A stretch of DNA of 64,000 nucleotides from JAIBJN01 sp963839745 (lineage in GTDB: Bacteria > Actinomycetota > Thermoleophilia > Gaiellales > Gaiellaceae), in NCBI GenBank assembly GCA_963839745.1, contig CAWIWC010000008.1, forward strand, positions 62,001 through 126,000. Direction: 5' to 3'. Under the pieces are notes generated by a model. That model did not search any database. It was not told the DNA's origin and saw only the letters and a program-made list of their open reading frames with translations. Position numbers and translations under genes: made by a program. Positions within the stretch are counted from its first letter, which is position 1. The number at the start of each line of letters is the position of its first letter. Shown piece by piece: positions 57,875 to 64,000 of the stretch.

Positions 57875-59226
57875 GCCGCCACCTCGCGATCTCGGGGTTC
57901 ATGGGCGCCGGGAAGTCGACGGTCGGGGCCCGCGTCGCCACGCTGACCGCTCGGCCCTTCGTCGACCTCGACCGGCTGATCGAGAAGCGCCACGGCCCGA
58001 TCCCCGAGCTCTTCGAGAGCCGGGGAGAGCCTGAGTTCCGACGCATCGAGGAGGAGACGCTCGCCGAGGCGCTGGCAGGCCCCGACGCAGTGATCGCGCT
58101 CGGCGGCGGCGCCGTGCTCTCGCCGCTCAGCCGCGAGCGCCTGAGCGCTCGTGCCTTCACCGTCTATCTGGACGTCGGCGTGGAGACCGCCTGGAAGCGC
58201 GTGGGCGGCTCGGACCGTCCGCTGGCGCAGCGCGAGGCCGAGTTCCGCAAGCTCTACGAGTCGCGGCAGGCCGTGTACGCGGAGGCCGCGGAGGCGACCG
58301 CCCAGAGCGTCGAGGACGTCCTGCTCGCGGCCCTGGTGATCGCAGTGCCGGGTGGGATCTTCACCAACGGCCCTGCCGTTGTCGTGGCGGACGAGCGAGT
58401 GCTTCAGCTCCATCCGCCGGCTCCGGACAGGCCGGTGCTCACCGTCCCCGCAGGTGAGGCGGCCAAGTCACTGGCCGTCGTCGAGCGACTCTGGCGCGAG
58501 CTTCCGCTCGGCCGGGACGGCACGATCATTGCGCTCGGCGGCGGGTCGACGACGGATCTCGTGGGCTTCGTCGCCGCGACCTACCTGCGCGGGATCAGCT
58601 GGATCGCCGTCCCGACGACGCTCACAGGCCAGGTCGACGCTGCCATCGGCGGCAAGACGGGGATCAACACTCCGGACGGCAAGAACCTCGCCGGCGCGTT
58701 CCACTTCCCGGAGTCGGTCGGCATCAACCCGAGCGTCCTGACCACGCTCCCCGAGAAGGAGCGGCGCGCCGGGATGGCCGAGGTGGTGAAGACGGGCCTC
58801 CTGGCCGGCCACGACGTCTGGAAGCTCAAGGAGGTCGACATGATCCGCGCCTGCGCCGCGTACAAGGCCGGCGTCGTCCTCTCCGACCCGTACGAGACCG
58901 AGGGACGGCGCGCGTGGCTCAACCTCGGGCACACGTTCGCGCACGCGCTCGAAGCGGGCTCCGGCTACCGGGTCTCCCACGGCGAGGCGGTCGCGCTCGG
59001 GCTGCTCGCGGCGCTGCGCCTCTCGGGGCAGCCCACCGACGCGGTCGAGGAGCTCCTGCGCCCGCAGCCCGTCGAGGCCGACCTCGACGTCGCGTGGGCA
59101 GCGCTGAAGCGGGACAAGAAGGGAGAGGGCGTCTTCGTCCTCCTCGAGGCCCCGGGCAAGCCCGTCGTCACGACCGTGCCGGACGCCGAGGCCCGGGCAG
59201 CCCTGGCAGCGCTCGTCCGGCAGTAG
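57859..59226 (+). CDS. shikimate kinase / 3-dehydroquinate synthase fusion
   Basis: About 455 residues. Residues 1-165 are AroK: LAISGFMGAGKSTVGARVAT (P-loop), VDLDRLIEKRHGPIPELFES, ALGGGAVLS, GGSDRPLAQREAEFRKLYES. From about 175 AroB follows: VPAGEAAKSLAVVERLWREL, ALGGGSTTDLVGFVAATYLR, WIAVPTTLTGQVDAAIGGKT, LNLGHTFAHALEAGSGYRVS, HGEAVALGLLAAL. The AroB half, about 285 residues, is shorter than the usual 350. The start is uncertain: no ATG, GTG or TTG fits between 57757 and ATG 57901 (inside the P-loop); CTG 57859 has GGAG eight bases upstream. Confidence 0.88.
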   Translation: MVGALGRHLAISGFMGAGKSTVGARVATLTARPFVDLDRLIEKRHGPIPELFESRGEPEFRRIEEETLAEALAGPDAVIALGGGAVLSPLSRERLSARAFTVYLDVGVETAWKRVGGSDRPLAQREAEFRKLYESRQAVYAEAAEATAQSVEDVLLAALVIAVPGGIFTNGPAVVVADERVLQLHPPAPDRPVLTVPAGEAAKSLAVVERLWRELPLGRDGTIIALGGGSTTDLVGFVAATYLRGISWIAVPTTLTGQVDAAIGGKTGINTPDGKNLAGAFHFPESVGINPSVLTTLPEKERRAGMAEVVKTGLLAGHDVWKLKEVDMIRACAAYKAGVVLSDPYETEGRRAWLNLGHTFAHALEAGSGYRVSHGEAVALGLLAALRLSGQPTDAVEELLRPQPVEADLDVAWAALKRDKKGEGVFVLLEAPGKPVVTTVPDAEARAALAALVRQ

Positions 59227-59229
59227 ACT
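59224..59229 (+). promoter_or_regulatory. -10 hexamer TAGACT before aroQ
   Basis: Contains the aroK-aroB stop codon and ends 7 bases before ATG 59237. Confidence 0.5.
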
Positions 59230-59236
59230 CGCCGCC

Positions 59237-59665
59237 ATGCAGGTGGCCGTCCTCAACGGCGTCAATCTCGACGTGCTCGCGCAGCGCGACCCGGAGCTCT
59301 ACGGCGGACTCAGCTACGGCGAGCTCGAGACGCGCATCTACGGGTGGGCGCGAGAGCTCGAGTTCAGCGCGCGCTGCTTCCAGACCAATCACGAGGGCCA
59401 GTTTGTCGAGTGGTGTCACGACTCCACGCGGTGGGCAAACGGGCTGATCGTCAATCCGGGCGCCTGGAGCCACTACAGCTATGCGATCAGGGACGCGCTC
59501 GAGATCTGCGGTGCCCCGGTGGTCGAGGTTCATCTCTCGAACATCGATGAGCGTGAGGATTGGCGGCGGCACTCGGTCATCACCGACGTCGTCGCCCACC
59601 GCATCGTCGGCAAGGGCCCCGACGGCTACAAGGAAGCACTCATCTATCTCAAGGAGCAGGGATGA
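59237..59665 (+). CDS. aroQ: type II 3-dehydroquinate dehydratase
   Basis: 142 residues. VLNGVNLDVLAQRDPELYGG (catalytic Tyr), NHEGQFVEWCHDS, IVNPGAWSHYSYAIRDAL (catalytic His) and VEVHLSNIDERED mark the dodecameric type II enzyme. The usual N-G-P-N-L-N reads N-G-V-N-L-D, and H-x-S-N-I-x-x-R-E-x-F-R reads with Asp after Ile and Trp for Phe, both milder substitutions. Dehydrates 3-dehydroquinate. Overlaps pepP by four bases. Confidence 0.9.
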   Translation: MQVAVLNGVNLDVLAQRDPELYGGLSYGELETRIYGWARELEFSARCFQTNHEGQFVEWCHDSTRWANGLIVNPGAWSHYSYAIRDALEICGAPVVEVHLSNIDEREDWRRHSVITDVVAHRIVGKGPDGYKEALIYLKEQG

Positions 59666-60720
59666 ACGACCGCATCGCACGGCTGCGGGGGGAGCTGGAC
59701 TCGCTCGGCGTGGCCACATTTCTCGCCACGAACTCCGTCAACGTCCGCTACCTGACGGGCTTCGACAGCTCGAACGCCGCCGTCCTGGTCGACGGCGAAC
59801 GCATCCTCGTGGCCACGGACGGCCGCTACGCGGAGGCCGCGCGGGTGCTCGAGGGCGTCGAGCTCGTCGAGGCCGACCGCGACATCTTCGGCTTCCTCGG
59901 CCCGCGCCTCGGGGAGCTGGTCTCCTCGCCGATCGCCTTCGAGTCCGACTTCGTCACCGTCGCTGCCCACGGCGCGCTCTCGGCGAACGGCTCGACGCTC
60001 GTCCCGGCCAAGGGCGTCGTCCTCGGGCTCCGTGCCGTCAAGGAGGACGTCGAGCTCGACGCCATCCGCGCCGCCGCACGCGTGACGAGCGCCGCGTACG
60101 AGCGTCTGGCCCGGGAATCCGTCGTCGGGCGCACGGAGGCAGACGTGGCCTGGTGGTTCGAGAAGACGCTGCGGGACGAGGGCGCGGATGGCCTCGCGTT
60201 CCCGGTCATCGTCGGCGCGGGCCCCAACGCGGCGCTCCCGCACCATCACCCCGGCGACCGCAAGATCGGGCCCGGGGAGACGATGATCGTCGACGCCGGC
60301 GCGCTCGTCGACGGCTATTGCTCCGACTGCACGCGCACGTTCGCCACCGGCGAGCTCCCGGAGCTGCTCCAGCAGGGCTACGACCTCTGCCGTTCCGCGC
60401 AGGCGAACGCGCTGGCCGCGGTGCGCCCGGGCGCGACGGGGGCCGAGCTCGACGCCATCGCGCGCGACGAGATCGAGGCATCGGGCCTCGCGCCCGTGCT
60501 CCACGGGCTCGGTCACGGCCTCGGCCTGGACGTGCACGAGCTTCCGGTGCTGCGCCCTTCCTCGACCGACACACTCGTCGCCGGCAACGTCGTCACGGTC
60601 GAGCCGGGCGTGTACTTCGCCGGCCTGGGTGGCATCCGGATCGAGGATCTCGTCATCGTGGGCGAGGACGGGCCGGAGGTGCTGACTACCTTCACGAAGG
60701 ATCTGGTCACGATCGACTAG
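59662..60720 (+). CDS. pepP: M24-family Xaa-Pro aminopeptidase
   Basis: 352 residues. Creatinase N-terminal domain (VATFLATNSVNVRYLTGFDS) and pita-bread domain with ligands Asp-Asp in IVDAGALVDGYCSDCTRTF, His in GLGHGLGLDVHE, Glu in VTVEPGVYF and Glu in GIRIEDLVIV. It removes N-terminal residues before proline. Its place before efp is conserved in many bacteria, linking a proline peptidase with the factor that rescues polyproline translation. Confidence 0.92.
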   Translation: MNDRIARLRGELDSLGVATFLATNSVNVRYLTGFDSSNAAVLVDGERILVATDGRYAEAARVLEGVELVEADRDIFGFLGPRLGELVSSPIAFESDFVTVAAHGALSANGSTLVPAKGVVLGLRAVKEDVELDAIRAAARVTSAAYERLARESVVGRTEADVAWWFEKTLRDEGADGLAFPVIVGAGPNAALPHHHPGDRKIGPGETMIVDAGALVDGYCSDCTRTFATGELPELLQQGYDLCRSAQANALAAVRPGATGAELDAIARDEIEASGLAPVLHGLGHGLGLDVHELPVLRPSSTDTLVAGNVVTVEPGVYFAGLGGIRIEDLVIVGEDGPEVLTTFTKDLVTID

Positions 60721-60724
60721 CCAC

Positions 60725-60730
60725 TAGACT
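60725..60730 (+). promoter_or_regulatory. -10 hexamer TAGACT before efp
   Basis: Ends 6 bases before GTG 60737. Confidence 0.5.
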
Positions 60731-60736
60731 CCTGCC

Positions 60737-61303
60737 GTGGCCGAGACCGTCTCCACCAACCAGTTCAAGAACGGCATGCACGTCGAGCTCGACGGGCAGG
60801 TCTGGCGCATCGTCGAGTTCCAGCACGTGAAGCCCGGCAAGGGCGGCGCGTTCGTGCGCACGAAGCTCAAGAGCCTCGAGTCCGGCTCGGTCGTCGACAA
60901 GACCTTCCGGGCGGGCGAGAAGATGCCGCGGATCCGTACGGAGACGAAGAACGTCCAGTACCTCTACGACTCCGGCGACGAGGTCGTGTTCATGGACGAG
61001 GAGACGTACGAGCAGTTTTCGCTCCCACGCAACGACGTGGCCAGCGAGCTCGACTTCCTGCAGCCGTCGGCCAGCGTCCAGCTCCTGACGGTGGACGGGC
61101 GTCCGGGCGGGATCCAGCTGCCCACCTCGGTCGAGCTCGGCGTGTCCGAGACGGAGCCTGGCGTGCGCGGCGACACGGTCTCGAACGTGACCAAGCCGGC
61201 GACGCTGGAGACGGGGGCCGTCGTGCAGGTACCCCTCTTCGTCAACGTCGGCGACCGCATCAAGGTCGACACGCGCGAGCGCCGCTACATCTCCCGGGCC
61301 TAG
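60737..61303 (+). CDS. efp: elongation factor P
   Basis: 188 residues from GTG 60737. STNQFKNGMHVELDGQVWRI, VEFQHVKPGKGGAFVRTKLK with the tip lysine at about position 35 in PGKGGA, and the OB-fold end VNVGDRIKVDTRERRYISRA. It rescues ribosomes stalled at polyproline. The tip sequence is the Lys type; no EpmA or YmfI modification gene is in the window. Confidence 0.96.
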   Translation: MAETVSTNQFKNGMHVELDGQVWRIVEFQHVKPGKGGAFVRTKLKSLESGSVVDKTFRAGEKMPRIRTETKNVQYLYDSGDEVVFMDEETYEQFSLPRNDVASELDFLQPSASVQLLTVDGRPGGIQLPTSVELGVSETEPGVRGDTVSNVTKPATLETGAVVQVPLFVNVGDRIKVDTRERRYISRA

Positions 61304-61305
61304 CC

Positions 61306-63123
61306 GTGCCCCAGCTGGTCGACACGACGATCCGGCTCCTGTCGCAGGAGCCGCTCGCCGAGCGGGTGTCCGCCGCGGGACTCTACGAGCTTGCCGGCGA
61401 GCTGGACAAGGCGGGCTTCGCCTGCCTCGAGGTGTCGGGCGGCGGCTGCTTCGACAGCGCCGTGCGGCGCGGGGTGGAGAGCCCCTGGGAGCGCATCCGC
61501 TCGATCCGCGCGCGCTGCTCGACGCCGCTCGGGATGGCGCTCCGCGGCCGGTTCCTCGTCGGCGGGCGCCCCGTGTCGGGGGACCTCGTGCGCCGCTTCG
61601 TGGCGACGGCGGCGGGCAGCGGCATCGACGTCTTCCGCATCCACGACCCACTGAACGACCTCTCCAACCTTCGCGAGGCTGCGGACGCGATCCGCGATGC
61701 CGGCAAGGAGCTCTCGGTCGGGCTCGTGCACAGCCCCGGGCCGACGGGCGAGACGGAGGTGCTGCTCGAGCGCGCAAACCAGCTCGCCGGACTCGGCGCG
61801 GCGCGCGTGCTCATCCACGACCCGGCCAGCTCGCTCCACCCGGCCAAGGCCCGCGAGCTCGTCGAGCGCGTGCAGGAGGCCAGCGGGCTCCCCGTCGGGC
61901 TGCACTGCCAGGGCGCGGGCGGCGTGGCGCTCGCGGCCGCGATCGAGTCGGTGCGCGCCGGCGCGGAGTGGATCGCGTGCGCGCTCTACCCGGTGGCGCT
62001 CTCGCTCCACCGCGTCTCCGCGGAGGCGCTGGCGCAGGCGCTGGCCGGCCTGGGGCACGACGCCGGGGTCGACCTCGACGTGCTCTGGCGGGGCTCGGAG
62101 CTCGTGGACGAGGCGCTGGGCGACGAGCCGGTGCCGCCGCTCTCGCCGCGCGTCGCCGTGCGCGCCGCGGAGTACAGCCTTCCCGCCGGTCTCGTCGCGG
62201 AGCTCGACGCCAGGCTGCGAGAGCACGCCTCCGCCGACCGGCTCGACGAGGTCCTCGAGGAGCTCACGACCATCCGGCGCGAGTGCGGCTGGCCGCCGCT
62301 CGCGTCGCCGATCGGGCAGGTGCTCGGCTCCCAGGCGCTCTTGCACATCCTCTCCGCCCAGCGCTGGCGCTTCGTTGTCGACGAGCTGCGCGACCTGGTG
62401 GAGGGGCGCTACGGCTCGCCACCCGCCGAGGTCGACCCGACGGTCAGCCGCGCCGTCGAGCTGCTCGGAGACGGCGTGCCGATCCTCGACAACGGCCCGA
62501 AGGCGCTCGACGAGCTTCGCGAGGACGCGGAAGGGCTCGCCTCGAGCGAGGAGGAGCTGCTCCTGCTCGCGCTCTACGACGAGGACGCCGAGCCGCTGCT
62601 GCGCGCCGTGCGCGGACGGGGCCGCCGCGACGAGTCCGACACGGCAGGGCTGACGCCCACCGAGGCCGAGCGGCTCCGCGAGATCATCCGCGTCGTCCAG
62701 GAGTCGGGCATCGGCGAGGTGACGATCGAGGAGGGGGAGATGCGCGTCACCGTGCGGCGCTCGGACGAGCGCGCCGACGTGCCCCTCGCGAGCGTCGCCG
62801 TGCCCACCGCGCCCGTGCACGAGGAGCCGGAGGGCGCGACCGAGCCGCTTGCCTCCGACGTGATCAGGATCGAGTCTCCGATGGTCGGCACCTTCTACCG
62901 CGCGCCCGAGCCGGGCGCGGCCCCGTTCGTCGAGGAGGGAGACACCGTCGAGTCCGGTCAGACGCTCTGCATCCTCGAGGCGATGAAGCTGATGAACGAG
63001 GTCAAGGCTGAGTCCGAGGCCGTCGTGCGGCGCATCTGCGTCGACAACGAGACCGCCGTCCAGTACGGCGACCTCCTCTTCGAGCTCGAGCCCCTGAACG
63101 GCCGTCCGCTCGACGCGTTGTAG
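61306..63123 (+). CDS. degenerate carboxyltransferase domain fused to biotin carboxyl carrier protein
   Basis: 605 residues, two bases after efp. Residues 1-440 align with the oxaloacetate decarboxylase alpha/pyruvate carboxylase CT barrel (LVDTTIRLLSQ, LEVSGGGCFDSAVR, SPWERIRSI, GIDVFRIHDPLNDLSNL). Metal-site residues differ from the family: R-D-x-H-Q reads RLLSQ (Asp lost), I-K-D-M-A-G reads IHDPASS (carbamylated Lys lost), H-x-H reads HCQ. Residues 450-605 are AccB: a helical start (LREIIRVVQESGIGEVTIEE), linker, and the biotin site ILEAMKLMNEVKAE, intact. AccC follows. The N-terminal part is probably not a carboxyltransferase; a scaffold role is an inference. Confidence 0.85.
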   Translation: MPQLVDTTIRLLSQEPLAERVSAAGLYELAGELDKAGFACLEVSGGGCFDSAVRRGVESPWERIRSIRARCSTPLGMALRGRFLVGGRPVSGDLVRRFVATAAGSGIDVFRIHDPLNDLSNLREAADAIRDAGKELSVGLVHSPGPTGETEVLLERANQLAGLGAARVLIHDPASSLHPAKARELVERVQEASGLPVGLHCQGAGGVALAAAIESVRAGAEWIACALYPVALSLHRVSAEALAQALAGLGHDAGVDLDVLWRGSELVDEALGDEPVPPLSPRVAVRAAEYSLPAGLVAELDARLREHASADRLDEVLEELTTIRRECGWPPLASPIGQVLGSQALLHILSAQRWRFVVDELRDLVEGRYGSPPAEVDPTVSRAVELLGDGVPILDNGPKALDELREDAEGLASSEEELLLLALYDEDAEPLLRAVRGRGRRDESDTAGLTPTEAERLREIIRVVQESGIGEVTIEEGEMRVTVRRSDERADVPLASVAVPTAPVHEEPEGATEPLASDVIRIESPMVGTFYRAPEPGAAPFVEEGDTVESGQTLCILEAMKLMNEVKAESEAVVRRICVDNETAVQYGDLLFELEPLNGRPLDAL

Positions 63124-63130
63124 TGGAGCC

Positions 63131-64000
63131 GTGTTCCGCCGCGTCCTGATCGCCAACCGCGGCGAGGTCGCGGTGAGGATCGTGCGCGCCTGCCACGAGC
63201 TGGGGGTCGAGGCTGTGGCCGTGTACTCCACCGCCGACCGCGACTCGCTGCACGTCGAGCTCGCCGACCAGGCCGTCCACGTCGGGCCGCCGGCGGCCGC
63301 GCAGAGCTACCTCAACGTCCCGTCGCTGGTCGCCGCGGCTACGACCACCGGCTGCGACGCCGTCCATCCGGGCTGGGGCTTCCTGGCGGAGAACGCGGCC
63401 TTCGCCGCGGCGTGCGAGGACAACGACCTCGCCTTCGTGGGCCCGCGCCCGGAGTCGATCGAGGTCATGGGCGACAAGATCCGCGCCAAGGAGGCAGCCG
63501 CCGCGGCCGGGGTGCCGCTCGTCCCCGGCTCGGACGGCGCCGCGACCCTCGAGCAGGCGCGGTCGCTCGCGGGCGAGATCGGCTTCCCGCTCCTCCTCAA
63601 GGCGGCGGCGGGGGGCGGAGGGCGCGGCATGAGGCTCGTCCCCGACCCTGACGAGCTCGACTCGGCCTACCGAACAGCCTCGGCGGAGGCGCAGGCGGCC
63701 TTCTCCGACGGCTCGCTCTACGTCGAGCGCGCCATCGTGGGGGCGCGCCACGTCGAGATCCAGGCGCTCGGTGACGGCGAAGGGCGCGTGCTCACCCTCG
63801 GCGAGCGCGACTGCTCCATCCAGCGCCGCCACCAGAAGCTCGTCGAGGAAGGCCCCTCCCCGGCGGTCACCGAGGAGATTCGCGCCCGGATGGAGGAGGC
63901 AGCCCGCCGGCTGACAGAAGCCCTCCACTATCGCGGGGCCGGGACGATCGAGTTCCTGCTCGACACCGAGGGCCGCTTCTACTTCATCGAGATGAACACC
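63131..64000 (+). CDS. accC: biotin carboxylase, 5' part
   Basis: Starts GTG 63131, seven bases after the BCCP fusion, and runs off the window; 290 residues are visible of about 450. FRRVLIANRGEVAVRIVRAC, VHPGWGFLAENAAFAAACED, GDKIRAKEAAAAAGVPLVPG, the ATP-grasp glycine loop KAAAGGGGRGMRLV, ERDCSIQRRHQKLVEEGPSP and TIEFLLDTEGRFYFIEMNT are conserved. It carboxylates biotin on the adjacent BCCP with bicarbonate and ATP, for acetyl-CoA carboxylase. Confidence 0.96.
   Translation, partial: MFRRVLIANRGEVAVRIVRACHELGVEAVAVYSTADRDSLHVELADQAVHVGPPAAAQSYLNVPSLVAAATTTGCDAVHPGWGFLAENAAFAAACEDNDLAFVGPRPESIEVMGDKIRAKEAAAAAGVPLVPGSDGAATLEQARSLAGEIGFPLLLKAAAGGGGRGMRLVPDPDELDSAYRTASAEAQAAFSDGSLYVERAIVGARHVEIQALGDGEGRVLTLGERDCSIQRRHQKLVEEGPSPAVTEEIRARMEEAARRLTEALHYRGAGTIEFLLDTEGRFYFIEMNT

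Overview
The window is high-GC bacterial DNA with many GTG starts, four-base ATGA/GTGA gene overlaps and hardly any Shine-Dalgarno sequences in the core half. The gene content points to an actinobacterium, most plausibly the Thermoleophilia/Gaiellales branch: RsbW/SigB, DUF7144, F420-type PPOX, MltG, an AroK-AroB fusion, and the efp-accB-accC order. This placement is inferred from gene content and style, because no rRNA is present.

Two zones differ sharply. Positions 1 to about 24.4 kb are accessory: short transcription units for regulators and small enzymes (SoxR, AraC, ArsR, LysR, an ECF sigma/anti-sigma pair, three dihydrofolate-reductase-like proteins, several VOC proteins, SRPBCC, LtrA), long gene-poor gaps, many frameshifted or truncated genes, orphan 3' halves of tRNA genes, an inverted repeat module (1.5 kb and 22.3 kb) and an A14T39 homopolymer tract at 13.3 kb that may be an assembly scar. 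The zone ends at a tyrosine recombinase that runs into the 3' end of an intact tRNA-Glu gene, the usual layout of an integrated island.

Positions 24.4 to 64 kb are compact core genome. In order: ZIP transporter, formylglycine-generating enzyme and DUF7144 membrane protein (minus strand); tRNA-Gln; an HD-domain protein; a probable heterodimeric ABC exporter; histidine degradation (ftcD, hutH-hutU-hutI); small membrane proteins; an MBL-fold hydrolase with hisS and aspS; an envelope cluster (DivIVA-like coiled coil, proline-rich membrane protein, RlpA-like barrel); a palindrome array; a probable 6S RNA; mnmA; DUF948; an RsbW-like protein with a SigB-type sigma factor; alaS; a PAS protein with a single-domain response regulator; ruvX-mltG-aroE; aroC; aroK-aroB; aroQ-pepP; and efp, a BCCP fusion, and accC, which is cut by the window end.

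The most interesting signals are: (1) a 605-residue protein fusing a carboxyltransferase-like domain, in which most catalytic metal ligands appear lost, to a normal biotin carboxyl carrier domain; (2) a shared motif directly downstream of three orphan tRNA 3' halves; (3) a -10-like TANNNT hexamer 6 to 11 bases before the start codon of ten unit-leading genes, suggesting widespread leaderless transcription; (4) a 6S-like RNA with a promoter placed exactly for its closing stem; and (5) signalling proteins with missing catalytic residues (PAS/DHp without a histidine, RsbW without its N-box Asn).
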